From Schaalia hyovaginalis (GTDB taxonomy: Bacteria > Actinomycetota > Actinomycetes > Actinomycetales > Actinomycetaceae), in assembly GCF_014208035.1 (NCBI RefSeq), contig NZ_JACHMK010000001.1, positions 930,001 to 994,000 on the forward strand: a stretch of DNA of 64,000 bases, given 5' to 3'. A program made the position numbers and the translations under genes. The notes under the pieces are model-generated. The model searched no databases and was not told where the DNA came from. It saw nothing but the letters and a program-made list of their open reading frames with translations. This document shows positions 32,717 to 41,649 of this stretch, in pieces (position 1 is the stretch's first letter; each line of letters opens with the position of its first letter).

Positions 32717-34005
32717 ATCGGGCGAGGCGGACGGCGGCTTATCTCCACGGGGTTCTCACCTCGAGTCCGCTCCTCCGCGGGGTGCTCGCCCTCATGTCGG
32801 GCACTCTCATCGCACAGGGCATCACCCTCGTCCTTCAGATCTTCATCGCGCGGACCTACACGGACTTCGACAAGGGGCTGCTGGGCGTTTACGGTTCAGT
32901 GACCGCCTTCGTCATCACAGTCGCGGCCCTGCGCTTCGACCTGGCGGTCATGCTCCCCGATGATGATCGGACCGCGAGAGTCGTCCAGCGACTCGCATCG
33001 CGATCGATCATCGCGGTCTCCCTCCTCACCTCGCTCGTCCTCATCCTCGGATCGCGGTGGCTGACCGAGCATTACCACCACTCCCCGGAGCTCGGGAAGT
33101 GGCTCATGGGGGCGGGGATCACCGTATTCCTCGTCGCTCAGGCGCAGAATCTCCGCTTCTGGCTCACGCGGAAGGGACGATTCGCCGACATCGCGACGGT
33201 GAGCGTGGTCAACGCCCTCGCGATCGCGGGGTTCCAGCTGATCCTGGGGCTCGTCTTCCACGGGGGCCTCGCAGCGCTCATGTCGGGCACCATTCTCGGT
33301 CAGCTCGTCGTCCTCATCGTCCTCCGGCGCAAGACGAAGGATTCGCGTTCCAAGGAGATCGGCGAGCCGAAGATCCGAGCGGTCGCGCATCGCTACCGGA
33401 GGATGCCGCTCCTCAACGGTCCGAACGCCCTCGTCGACGCGCTCCGCAACAGCGGGATCAACCTCCTCATCGGGGCGGTGACGATCGCCTCCCTCGGCCA
33501 GTTCCAACTCGCGTGGAACATCATGCAGGTCCCGGTGGGGCTGATCGCGGGCAGCGTCGGCCAGGTCTTCCTCAAGAAGCTGTCGGATACGCCTCGCGGC
33601 TCGATGAGGCCGCTCGTCGTGAAGACCTTGAAGAGCGCAGCGCTCGCCGCGGCCCTCCCCTTCCTCCTCCTCTACATCGTCTCGCCCTGGCTCTTCCCCT
33701 TCGTCTTCGGTTCGCAATGGGAGCAGGCGGGCTATTTCGCACGAGCCCTCACGCCGTGGCTCTACATGAACGTCCTCACCTCGCCGATCTCGAACCTCTT
33801 CGTCATCACCGAGAATCAACAGCGAATGCTCGTCTTCTCGCTCTTCTACTGCGCCGTTCCGCTCGCCTGGCTCAAGTTCTCCTCCTTCGGGCTTGTGGAG
33901 ACCGTGACGGTTCTCGGCTTCTTGATGGCCGCTATGCTCGGGGTGCTCGTACTCATGAGTATCAAAACGGCACGGGACTTCGATCGTGGGGGGCGCTCCG
34001 CATGA
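32713..34005 (+). CDS. wzx: Wzx-like polysaccharide flippase (MOP superfamily)
   Basis: 430 residues with about 12 membrane spans; GVLALMSGTLIAQGITLVLQ in the first span and VDALRNSGINLLIGAVT mid-protein are typical of the O-antigen translocase family. It would flip undecaprenyl-diphosphate-linked repeat units outward. It overlaps both neighbours by 4 bases. An upstream in-frame ATG at 32698 exists, but 32713 gives the coupled ATGA start. No clear Wzy polymerase was recognised in this operon. Confidence 0.87.
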   Translation: MNRARRTAAYLHGVLTSSPLLRGVLALMSGTLIAQGITLVLQIFIARTYTDFDKGLLGVYGSVTAFVITVAALRFDLAVMLPDDDRTARVVQRLASRSIIAVSLLTSLVLILGSRWLTEHYHHSPELGKWLMGAGITVFLVAQAQNLRFWLTRKGRFADIATVSVVNALAIAGFQLILGLVFHGGLAALMSGTILGQLVVLIVLRRKTKDSRSKEIGEPKIRAVAHRYRRMPLLNGPNALVDALRNSGINLLIGAVTIASLGQFQLAWNIMQVPVGLIAGSVGQVFLKKLSDTPRGSMRPLVVKTLKSAALAAALPFLLLYIVSPWLFPFVFGSQWEQAGYFARALTPWLYMNVLTSPISNLFVITENQQRMLVFSLFYCAVPLAWLKFSSFGLVETVTVLGFLMAAMLGVLVLMSIKTARDFDRGGRSA

Positions 34006-35183
34006 GAGTTTGCTTCGTACCGTCGTGGTACCCCGCCCCCGGATCGGAATACAACGGGTCTTTTTTCCGGGAGCAGGCGCGCATGCTCCTCGATTCGGGG
34101 ATCGAACTTCTCGTCGTCGTCGCTTTCCCGGTCGGCATCGAGTCGCGCGCATGGCGCAAGCGCCCTGAGATCGTCGATGAAGACGCAATCCCCGTGCTTC
34201 GGGTGGCGCTGCCGACGCTGCCGCCGGTGCTGGTGCCACTCGAACGCAGAATCCACCGCTCACTCCTTGCCCGCGCCGTGAGGATCATTCGTCCGGACCT
34301 TCGCCCCGATGTTCTTCACGCGCACACGGTGTTTCCAGGTGGAACGAGCGCTGCCCTGCTCTCGGAGATCTGGAAGATTCCCTACGTTCTCACCGAGCAC
34401 CGGCCCTCTTCGATCCGCGCTGATGCGTTTTTGAGACGACGCAAGGTCATTGAAGCCGCAGTCGAAGGCGCCTCGCTCCTCACGACGGTCTCATCCGGAT
34501 TCGCTTCCGCTTTGGCTCGCCGGTATTCGGGAACGCGATGGGCTGCCGTCGAGTTGCCCGTTCCGGACTTCTTCTTCGGCGTCGAAAGGCCGCCTCGAGG
34601 CGAGGGCGGGCCGGTTCGATTCATTCACGTCTCGCATATCGACGAGAACAAACGCGTCATTGAGATGTGCCGTGCATTCGAAGAGGCCTTCGCCGAAGAT
34701 CCGGAGCGGGCGGCACTATCCGTCGTTGGCGGTACTCCTGAAGCGATAGCGGCAGTCCAGAGGTCGCTCGCCGGGCATTCCTCTTCAGTCCGGATCGAAT
34801 TCCTCGGCGTGCGGACCCGGGCGGAGACGGCCCGGGCTCTTGGCGAATCGGACGTTTTCGTCCTGGTGAGCGCGGTTGAGGCGGGCGGGACCGTCTTGTC
34901 CGAAGCGCAGGCAGCAGGACTTCGCCTTGTAACCTCTACGACGTGGGCCGGGGAGTTCGCCGTCCGTGAGGGAAACGGCGAGCTCGTTCCGGTCGATGAT
35001 CACCTTGCGCTCGTCGCCGCGATGCGGAGAATCATCGAAGGGGAGAAGTACGACTCTCCGGAAGACATCAGGCGCGCTGCCCGGGAGCGTTATTCGACGC
35101 CAGCCTTCTCGAAGCGATGGACCGAGATGTACGACGCCGTTCTCAAGGAGTCGGCTGCAGGCAAGGAGAGGACCGGGCTTTGA
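34002..35183 (+). CDS. GT4 glycosyltransferase
   Basis: 393 residues. The N-terminal CFVPSWYPAPGSEYNGSFFREQ is the GT4 glycine-rich acceptor loop, then DVLHAHTVFPGGTSAALLS and PYVLTEHRPSS. The C-terminal nucleotide-sugar domain has FIHVSHIDENKRVIEMCRAF and VLVSAVEAGGTVLSEAQAAG (E-x7-E). Coupled to the flippase by an ATGA overlap. Codon use is slightly less G/C-biased than neighbours in places. Substrates are not predictable. Confidence 0.87.
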   Translation: MRVCFVPSWYPAPGSEYNGSFFREQARMLLDSGIELLVVVAFPVGIESRAWRKRPEIVDEDAIPVLRVALPTLPPVLVPLERRIHRSLLARAVRIIRPDLRPDVLHAHTVFPGGTSAALLSEIWKIPYVLTEHRPSSIRADAFLRRRKVIEAAVEGASLLTTVSSGFASALARRYSGTRWAAVELPVPDFFFGVERPPRGEGGPVRFIHVSHIDENKRVIEMCRAFEEAFAEDPERAALSVVGGTPEAIAAVQRSLAGHSSSVRIEFLGVRTRAETARALGESDVFVLVSAVEAGGTVLSEAQAAGLRLVTSTTWAGEFAVREGNGELVPVDDHLALVAAMRRIIEGEKYDSPEDIRRAARERYSTPAFSKRWTEMYDAVLKESAAGKERTGL

Positions 35184-36259
35184 CGCAGGTGATCTTCCAT
35201 TCCCCGATGCGGGTGGCTGCCGACGGCGCGGTCGGCTCCGCGATTCGTCCTTATCGGATGCTCGAGGCATTCCGGCAGGAAGGGTATGACGTCATCGATG
35301 TCACGGGCACGGCGGTCGAGCGACGTGAGAAGGCGATCGCGGCGCGAAGGGCCCTTCGCGCCGGCGACGTGGCTTTCTGCTACTCCGAGCTTTCGTCGAG
35401 TCCCATCGCGATGTCGGAACCGCGGTCTTCGCATGTCGATCCGAGGGACGATTTCCAACTGTTCGCCGATTGCCGATCCGCCGGGGTCCCCGTCGGCGCC
35501 TTCTACCGGGACGTTTACTGGCGCTTCCCCGGTTTCCTCGAATGGCGGCGATTGCCGTACCGGCTCGCGATGCGCTACCACTACGAGAGGGACCTGCGTC
35601 GGCTCGCCCAGACGGTCGACGTTCTTTTCCTGCCCTCGATGCGGATGGGGGACTACATCCCCGTGGTCGATCCGAAGAAGTTCCGGGAGCTCCCACCCGG
35701 GGCGCCGATTGCGCCGCTCGGCCCTCCGGAAGAGGGGGTGCGCCTCTTCTACGTGGGCGGTTTGGGGCGCTTCTACGATCTCGCCGAATGCGTTGCAGCG
35801 GTCGCGCAGACTGAGGAAGCGGAGCTCACGATGTGCGTGCCCCCGGCGCAGTGGGAGGCGCACCGGGAGGACTATGAGCGATTCCTTTGCGATCGGATTC
35901 GCGTTGTTCATGGACGGGGCGCTGAATTGGAGCCCTATTTCGTTCAGGCGAATATCGGTGTCCTCGCGATGAAGCCGATCGAATACCGTTCCTTCGCGGC
36001 GCCGATCAAACTCTTCGAGTATCTCGGTCGCGGTCTTCCCGTCCTCGCCAGCAAGGGCACCTACGCCGGTGATTTCATCGAGAAGACGGGGGCCGGATGG
36101 GCTCCGGAGTATTCGCGCAAGGGCATCGGGAACGTCCTTGCGCGAGTGATCGCTGATCCGTCCGGGATCGCCGATGCCCGAACGTCCGCGTTGAGGGTTC
36201 GCGAGGAGACGACATGGGCGGCCCGCGCGCGTCAAGCGGCGTTAGCCCTCCTCGAATGA
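35180..36259 (+). CDS. GT4-like glycosyltransferase
   Basis: 359 residues starting at TTG 35180 (TTGA overlap with the preceding stop; GAGG about 7 bases upstream). A longer in-frame reading begins at 35117 but overlaps the upstream gene. N-terminal GSAIRPYRMLEAFRQEGYDV; C-terminal RLFYVGGLGRFYDLAECV and KLFEYLGRGLPVLASKGTYA fit a GT-B fold enzyme. The AFYRDVYWRFPGF stretch is common in uncharacterised GT4 proteins of capsule loci. Last gene of the operon. Confidence 0.8.
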   Translation: MTQVIFHSPMRVAADGAVGSAIRPYRMLEAFRQEGYDVIDVTGTAVERREKAIAARRALRAGDVAFCYSELSSSPIAMSEPRSSHVDPRDDFQLFADCRSAGVPVGAFYRDVYWRFPGFLEWRRLPYRLAMRYHYERDLRRLAQTVDVLFLPSMRMGDYIPVVDPKKFRELPPGAPIAPLGPPEEGVRLFYVGGLGRFYDLAECVAAVAQTEEAELTMCVPPAQWEAHREDYERFLCDRIRVVHGRGAELEPYFVQANIGVLAMKPIEYRSFAAPIKLFEYLGRGLPVLASKGTYAGDFIEKTGAGWAPEYSRKGIGNVLARVIADPSGIADARTSALRVREETTWAARARQAALALLE

Positions 36260-36265
36260 TCGCGG

Positions 36266-36280
36266 GCCGGGGCTCCCGGC
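36266..36280. terminator. Weak hairpin between convergent glycan genes
   Basis: GCCGGG-GCT-CCCGGC, 6-bp perfect stem with a 3-base loop, lying in the 40-base gap between convergent genes. Too short to be certain. Confidence 0.35.
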
Positions 36281-36299
36281 TCCTCGTCCCGCGTCCATG

Positions 36300-37370
36300 T
36301 CATCGTGATCGATTGAGGAGCACGCGCGCGACCGTTTCGGCGGCGCGACCGTCGCCGTAGGGGGCCGCGTCGGTATCGGCCGGTCGGGTCCTTTCGGCTG
36401 CGCGGATGAGGGCCTCGCCCGGTTCGACGAGGGCGTTCCACCCGAGTTCGACCGTTTCGATCCACTCGGTCTGCGGACGGACCGTCGTCGTCGGCACCCG
36501 CAGGAGGAAGGCCTCCTTCTGAAGGCCGCCGGAATCGGTGATGATGCCCCGGGCGCGCATCGCGGAGGCGATGAGCTCCGGGTAGGGCAGAGGCTCGTGC
36601 GCGATGAGGTTCCCCCGATCGATCGTCATCCCGAAGGACTCGCATTTGGCGATGAGACGCGGATGGGCGAGGAGAACGACGGGGTGATCGATCGAGGCGA
36701 GCGAATCGAGGATCGACTGAAGGCGCTCAGGATCGTCGGTGTTGTCGGGCCGGTGAATGGTCGCGAGCGAGTAAGAGCCGGCCTCATAGCCGAAAGCGCT
36801 CATGATCGGGGATTCGATGCGGGAGGCCGCTTCGTCGCGGATCTTGAGCAGCACATCGGTCATGACGTCGCCGACGACGACGCTGCGTTCGGCGAGGCCT
36901 TCGTGAGCCAGGTGCTTAGCGGCCACGGCGGTGGGGGCGAGGAGGAGGTCGGAGGCGTGATCGGTCAGCACCCTGTTGATCTCCTCGGGCATCCGCCTGT
37001 TGAAGGAGCGCAGCCCGGCCTCGAGATGAGCGACCGGGATATGGAGCTTCACCGCTGCGAGGGCGGCGGCGATCGTCGAATTGGTGTCTCCGTACACGAG
37101 GACCCAGTCGGGCCTGCGGGTCTCAAGGACTTCGTCAAGAGCGGAGAGCATCGCCCCGGTCTGGCGGCCGTGAGATCCCGAGCCGACGCCGAGGTGCACC
37201 TCGGGGGCCGAGATGCCGAGGTCGGTGAAGAAGACGTCGGAAAGCAGGGGATCGTAGTGCTGGCCCGTGTGGACGATGATGTGGTCGATCCCGGAGGCCT
37301 TGAAGGCGTGATCGATGGGCGCGAGCTTGACGAACTGGGGACGGGCCCCGACGACGGACACGACGCGCAT
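36300..37370 (-). CDS. wbpI: Non-hydrolysing UDP-GlcNAc 2-epimerase family, WbpI-like
   Basis: 356 residues, GT-B-like epimerase fold. Motifs: VVGARPQFVKLAP, HTGQHYD, VYGDTNSTIAAALAA, HLEAGLRSFNRRMPEEINR, TDSGGLQKEAFLL (all active-site signatures present). The SFNRRMPEEINR form is the one I associate with epimerases acting on UDP-2,3-diacetamido uronic acids. With the WbpB/D/E-like genes nearby it would give UDP-ManNAc3NAcA. Plain WecB (UDP-GlcNAc to UDP-ManNAc) is the alternative. ATG 37370 follows AAAGGA. It shares an operon with the upstream GT4. Confidence 0.88.
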   Translation of the reverse strand: MRVVSVVGARPQFVKLAPIDHAFKASGIDHIIVHTGQHYDPLLSDVFFTDLGISAPEVHLGVGSGSHGRQTGAMLSALDEVLETRRPDWVLVYGDTNSTIAAALAAVKLHIPVAHLEAGLRSFNRRMPEEINRVLTDHASDLLLAPTAVAAKHLAHEGLAERSVVVGDVMTDVLLKIRDEAASRIESPIMSAFGYEAGSYSLATIHRPDNTDDPERLQSILDSLASIDHPVVLLAHPRLIAKCESFGMTIDRGNLIAHEPLPYPELIASAMRARGIITDSGGLQKEAFLLRVPTTTVRPQTEWIETVELGWNALVEPGEALIRAAERTRPADTDAAPYGDGRAAETVARVLLNRSR

Positions 37371-37402
37371 GGCGTTCCTTTCGTGGATGACGGCGTGGCC
37401 GA

Positions 37403-38548
37403 TCAGCGGGGATCGGGGGCGTCGAGCGCCCTTGCGTAGGAGGCGACGAGCGAGACCGCCTGTTCGTCCCAGGTCGGGATCTTCGGCGGATCCGCTTTGA
37501 AGCGCTCAACATCGGCGGGCGTGATCCGCGCGATCGCCGATTCGAGTTGTGAAGAGGGGTCCTCGAGAACCCAGGTCCGAGCGGAATCCCCGAGGATCCG
37601 ACGCGCCTCGACCAGATCCGAGCAGAGCGGGGGGATCCCCGCCTTCAGCGCCTCCATGAGTTTGTTCGGCGTCGAAAGCGCCATCGAGAGGCAGGGCTGC
37701 TCGATGAGGCACAAACCAACATCGGCCCCCCGAACGTGCGCCACCACGTCGTCGGGGGCGACTGAGGGGAGCCAATGGATGTTCGGGAAGTCCTTCGCGG
37801 CCCGCTCGACTTCGGGGCGCAGCGCCCCGTCCCCGAGAAACACGACATGCGCTTGGGGATGACGCGAGAAGACGTCGAGGATGAGCGGAACGGATCTTCC
37901 GGTGGTGATGAAGCCGACATGAATGTAGAGGAGGGCGTCATCGGGGACGCAGAGCCTCGTCCGCAGATCCACGCGCTCCCCTGAATCGACCGGCGAATTC
38001 GTCACGACAACGGGCTCGACGCCCGGGTAAGCGCTCCGATACCACTGGGCGATGGGTTCGTTGACGACCGAGACGACATCGGCCTTGCGGATGTAGCTGC
38101 GCTCGATGAGGCGCTGCACCTTCCGTCTCAAGCCCTTCGAAGCGATCGTCTCCGTCTCGAGTTCGTGAGCGTTGTATGCGAACACGGCGCCGGTTCGACG
38201 CGCGAGCGCGTGGGCCATCGGAAGGACGAAGAGGTTCTGGGCGGCAACGGCGGTCACCTTCTGATTCCGGAACGCCCGATACACGCGCGCCTGCCATAGC
38301 GTGAGGATTCTCAGGGCGCCCAAGCGATCCTTCAAGTTCGCCCCCCGGATCCGGATGAGCTCGACCCCTCCGCCCAGATCCTGACGGGAGGGCAAGTCCG
38401 TCGAATCGACCCCGACGATCCGCGTTCCCGTGAAGCGGCCGCTCGATTGGAGGCTCCTCGCGATCTTCGAGACCCTTCCGGGGCCGGCGAGCGGGGAAGG
38501 GTAGATGAGGAGGTTCAAGCCGGGCGTCCGGGGCGTTCGGATGCGCAT
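37403..38548 (-). CDS. GT4 glycosyltransferase
   Basis: 381 residues. N-terminal domain with AGPGRVSKIARSL, then VTAVAAQNLFVLPMAHALAR and FAYNAHELETET. The C-terminal donor domain has YIHVGFITTGRSVPLILDVF, VVFLGDGALRPEVERA and CLSMALSTPNKLMEALKAGIPPL (E-x7-E-like region modified). ATG 38548 has GAGAGG upstream. Cotranscribed with the 2-epimerase, so it may use the diacetamido sugar; this is only a positional argument. Confidence 0.84.
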   Translation of the reverse strand: MRIRTPRTPGLNLLIYPSPLAGPGRVSKIARSLQSSGRFTGTRIVGVDSTDLPSRQDLGGGVELIRIRGANLKDRLGALRILTLWQARVYRAFRNQKVTAVAAQNLFVLPMAHALARRTGAVFAYNAHELETETIASKGLRRKVQRLIERSYIRKADVVSVVNEPIAQWYRSAYPGVEPVVVTNSPVDSGERVDLRTRLCVPDDALLYIHVGFITTGRSVPLILDVFSRHPQAHVVFLGDGALRPEVERAAKDFPNIHWLPSVAPDDVVAHVRGADVGLCLIEQPCLSMALSTPNKLMEALKAGIPPLCSDLVEARRILGDSARTWVLEDPSSQLESAIARITPADVERFKADPPKIPTWDEQAVSLVASYARALDAPDPR

Positions 38549-38726
38549 CAGGTCCTCTCGTGCAGTCCAGCGCTGTGGGCGATTCGAGGCCTCCTCGCCC
38601 TCGTCGATGCTATCAAGGCGCTTGTCCGATCCCCTCGAATGAGCGCGTGGGGCGCCTCATCCCCGTCAGCCGCTACCGGGTATGATCCGAGCATCCGTAT
38701 CGAATCCTGGTGACGGTGAGTGCCCG

Positions 38727-39932
38727 GTGTTGACCCCTTTGGCGAAGGAATCGCATGACATCCTCGTGATTTCGCGCATTCACATGCCGGAGAGCTCGGC
38801 GGCCTCCTTCCGCCTCAGAGCGGTGGAAAGAGCGCTCGTCGCGGCGGGCGCCCGCGTCCGCGTCCTCACGACCGCGCCTCCGCCGGGTGCATCCGGCGAC
38901 GACGACCCGGGCGTCGAGGTGTCGCGCTGGCCGGCGCTTCGCGACAAGAGCGGGTACCTGCGGGGGTATCTCCCGTACATGAGTTTCGACGTGCCGGCCT
39001 TCTTCCGGATCCTCGTCGCGCGTCGGGCGAGGGGGGCGCTGATCGAGCCGCCGCCGACCACCGGCGTCGTCGCGAGATGCGCGCTCGCGCTCAAACGCGT
39101 CCCGTACGTGTGGTACGCCCCCGACGTGTGGTCCGATGCGACCGCCGCCACGAATGCTCCGGGAGTCGTCAAACGGGTGGTTCGGGCGATGGAGTCCTTC
39201 GCCATGAAGGGCGCGCGCGCCGTGATCGCGATCAATGACGAAGTGGCGGGCCGTGCGCGCGAACTCGGCGCGTCTAAGGTCGTCGTGGTCCCGAACGGCA
39301 TCGACCCTGCGGTCTTCGGCGTCGGGGGGGACGCGCCCCCGGATGCCGTCCGACGCGCTTTGGGCATCGGGGACGACTATTTCGTCTACGCGGGCACGGC
39401 ATCCGAGTGGCAGGGCGCCGAGGTCTTCATCGAGGCCCTTGAGCTCCTGAGGCGCCAGCACCCCTCGGCGCAGATCGTCTTCCTCGGACAGGGGTCCGCA
39501 TGGCCCCGCCTCGCTGAGATGGCGGCGGGCATTCCCGGCGCACAGGGGCGCCCCGCCGTCGTCTTCGTCCCCTCGGTTCCCCCGGACGAGGCCGCTCAAT
39601 GGCAACGCGGAGCCGTTGCGGCGCTCGTGTCGATCAAACCCGGGATCGGATACGACTTCGCATATCCGACGAAGGTGCTGGCCGCTCTGTCATGCGGATG
39701 CCCGGTCGTGTATTCGGGTGCGGGGCCCGCGCGCGAGGACATCCGGGAGGCTGATCTGGGATGGGCCGTCGCCCATGAGGCCCGCGAAACCGCGCAGGCG
39801 ATGGCCGCGGCGCTTCAAAAGCGGCGTGTTGGCCAGGAACGGGAGCGCCTTCACTCGTGGGTCGTCGATCATCGTTCGATCGAATCGACGGGGCGTCGAG
39901 CCGCCGAGGTCCTTCTCCGGGCCGTCCGGTAA
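38727..39932 (+). CDS. GT4 glycosyltransferase (WbuB-like)
   Basis: 401 residues from GTG 38727, which has GGTGAG 6 bases upstream. An ATG at 38682 would lie inside the -10 box (TATGAT, 38681-38686) and so before the transcript start. N-terminal ISRIHMPESSAASFRLRAVE; PYVWYAPDVWSDAT is characteristic of the WbuB/WcaI type. The C-terminal domain has VVVPNGIDPAVFG, YFVYAGTASEWQGAEVFIEA and YPTKVLAALSCGCPVVYSG. It may add ManNAc- or FucNAc-type sugars. A single-gene unit followed by the dehydrogenase after 69 bases. Confidence 0.86.
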   Translation: MLTPLAKESHDILVISRIHMPESSAASFRLRAVERALVAAGARVRVLTTAPPPGASGDDDPGVEVSRWPALRDKSGYLRGYLPYMSFDVPAFFRILVARRARGALIEPPPTTGVVARCALALKRVPYVWYAPDVWSDATAATNAPGVVKRVVRAMESFAMKGARAVIAINDEVAGRARELGASKVVVVPNGIDPAVFGVGGDAPPDAVRRALGIGDDYFVYAGTASEWQGAEVFIEALELLRRQHPSAQIVFLGQGSAWPRLAEMAAGIPGAQGRPAVVFVPSVPPDEAAQWQRGAVAALVSIKPGIGYDFAYPTKVLAALSCGCPVVYSGAGPAREDIREADLGWAVAHEARETAQAMAAALQKRRVGQERERLHSWVVDHRSIESTGRRAAEVLLRAVR

Positions 39933-40001
39933 TGCGGATCCCCCGCGCGCCGCGATGGCTACACTTGCGCGAGGAAAGCCCCGACTTCAGGAGATTCACG
40001 C

Positions 40002-41333
40002 ATGCGCATCGCGGTCGTCGCCCTCGGCAAGATCGGCCTCCCCCTGGCTGTCCAATTCGCGAACAAGGGGCACGAGGTCATCGGCGTTGACGTCTGCGAG
40101 CGGACCGTCGCCCTCGTCAACGAGGGGAAGGAGCCCTTCCCGGGTGAGGCGCGCCTTCAGGAATTCCTCTCCGAGCTCGTGCCCGCGGGGCGGCTGAGGG
40201 CGACGAGCGACTACTCCGAGGCGATCCCCGGCGCCGACGCGGTGATCCTCGTCGTTCCGCTCTTCGTCGACGCGGACTCGAAGCCCGACTTCGGGTGGAT
40301 GGACGCCGCGACGAAGTCGCTGGCCGAGCACCTCACTGCGGGTACCGTCGTGTCCTATGAGACGACTCTTCCGGTCGGCACGACCCGCAATCGCTGGAAG
40401 CCGATGCTCGAGGAGATCTCCGGTCTGCACGAGGGCGAGGACTTCCACCTTGTCTTCTCGCCCGAACGCGTTCTCACCGGTCGCGTCTTCGAGGACCTGC
40501 GCCGCTACCCGAAGCTCGTCGGCGGCCTGAGCGAGGCGGGCGCGCAAGCCGGTATCGCCCTGTACGAGCAGCTCCTCGACTTCGATGAGCGCCCCGATCT
40601 GCCCCGTCCGAACGGCGTCTGGGACATGGGCAGCGCCGAGGCCGCCGAAATGGCCAAGCTCGCCGAGACGACCTACAGGGACGTCAACATCGGTCTGGCC
40701 AACCAGTTCGCCGTTTACGCCGACAAGGCGGGCATCGACGTGTACCGGGTGATCGACGCCTGCAATTCCCAGCCCTACAGCCACATCCACCGGCCCGGGA
40801 TCGCGGTTGGCGGGCACTGCATCCCCGTCTACCCGCGCCTCTACCTCTCGACCGATCCCGATGCGAGCGTCGTCTCGACGGCCCGCTGGTTCAACGCGGA
40901 CATGCCCGAATACGTCGTCTCGCGCCTCGAGGGCGTGCTGGGCGATCTCAAGGATCTCAAGATCGCGGTCCTCGGCGCGGCCTACCGCGGCGGTGTGAAG
41001 GAGACTGCGTTCTCCGGGATCTTCGACACCGTCGCCTCCCTCGAAAAGCGCGGCGCGCGGGTCGTGGTCGAGGACCCGATGTACACCGATGAGGAGCTCG
41101 CGGGTTTCGGGTGGGAGCCCTACCACCTCGGCGAAGCGGTTGACGCCGTCATCGTCCAGGCCGATCACGCCGCATACGAGGATCTCGCTCCGACGGACTT
41201 CCCCGGGATCAGGCTCCTGTTCGACGGGCGTCGGGTGACGGAGGCCGCCCGTTGGAAGGGGATCCCCCGTATGACCATCGGGGGCGGGCGCCTATCACAA
41301 GATCTCGTCCACGCCTCCGGCGTCTTCGGATGA
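40002..41333 (+). CDS. wbpA: UDP-N-acetyl-hexosamine 6-dehydrogenase (WbpA/WecC type)
   Basis: 443 residues; a UDP-glucose/GDP-mannose dehydrogenase family enzyme that oxidises the 6-OH to a carboxylate with two NAD. N-terminal Rossmann motif VALGKIGLPLAVQFA, FSPERVLTGRVF, Lys219 in EMAKLAETTYRD, and catalytic Cys273 in VGGHCIPVYP. The GHCIPVYP form fits the UDP-GlcNAc/ManNAc group rather than UDP-glucose. It would supply the uronic acid for the WbpB/E/D/I set. ATG 40002 follows AGGAG, with a TACACT box about 40 bases upstream. Its 3' end runs directly into a gene relic. Confidence 0.9.
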   Translation: MRIAVVALGKIGLPLAVQFANKGHEVIGVDVCERTVALVNEGKEPFPGEARLQEFLSELVPAGRLRATSDYSEAIPGADAVILVVPLFVDADSKPDFGWMDAATKSLAEHLTAGTVVSYETTLPVGTTRNRWKPMLEEISGLHEGEDFHLVFSPERVLTGRVFEDLRRYPKLVGGLSEAGAQAGIALYEQLLDFDERPDLPRPNGVWDMGSAEAAEMAKLAETTYRDVNIGLANQFAVYADKAGIDVYRVIDACNSQPYSHIHRPGIAVGGHCIPVYPRLYLSTDPDASVVSTARWFNADMPEYVVSRLEGVLGDLKDLKIAVLGAAYRGGVKETAFSGIFDTVASLEKRGARVVVEDPMYTDEELAGFGWEPYHLGEAVDAVIVQADHAAYEDLAPTDFPGIRLLFDGRRVTEAARWKGIPRMTIGGGRLSQDLVHASGVFG

Positions 41334-41559
41334 AGGCTATCTCGCGCTGCATTTCTCGCAGATCCGCTCCGATCCGCAGGTCTGCCGGATCATCCGCGAC
41401 GAGGGCGGGACCGCGCTGCTGTACACGGATTCCGATGTCTGGCGCGACGATGTGGAGTACTTCTATCCGGGATACGCGGATCTCGATCTTTCTTCGGGTT
41501 TCACGAAGATCGCGAGCTTCGGCACGGCGGAGGTGTGGCGGATCGAGCTGTGCCGGTGA
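41329..41559 (+). pseudogene. C-terminal relic of a membrane glycan gene (possibly DUF6541-like)
   Basis: A 76-codon open stretch with strong coding character and no start codon, beginning inside the last codons of the dehydrogenase in another frame and ending at TGA 41557-41559. It reads DEGYLALHFSQIRSDP, VCRIIRDEGGTALLYTDSD, and ends AEVWRIELCR. The composition resembles the extracytoplasmic C-terminus of large actinobacterial membrane proteins found in glycan loci. Family assignment is tentative. Most likely the leftover 3' end of a gene deleted when the dehydrogenase was joined to this site. Confidence 0.6.
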
Positions 41560-41579
41560 GGGGAGTGCGACACATGGTG

Positions 41580-41608
41580 TTCACAAATCATTAAACTGTC
41601 GTTATGAT
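41580..41608 (+). promoter_or_regulatory. Promoter of the lic operon
   Basis: TTCACA (41580-41585), a 17-base spacer and TATGAT (41603-41608): one of the best promoter matches in the window, in a locally A/T-rich stretch. The predicted start near 41615 leaves a leader of about 35 bases to ATG 41650. Confidence 0.65.
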
Positions 41609-41649
41609 TGAACGCATCTTCTCGTTCTCCAAGAATGAACAGGTGTGTG

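Noticed and set aside
38682..38726. ATG 38682 as start of the WbuB-like glycosyltransferase
   Set aside because: The ATG is inside the -10 box TATGAT; GTG 38727 has a proper ribosome site.
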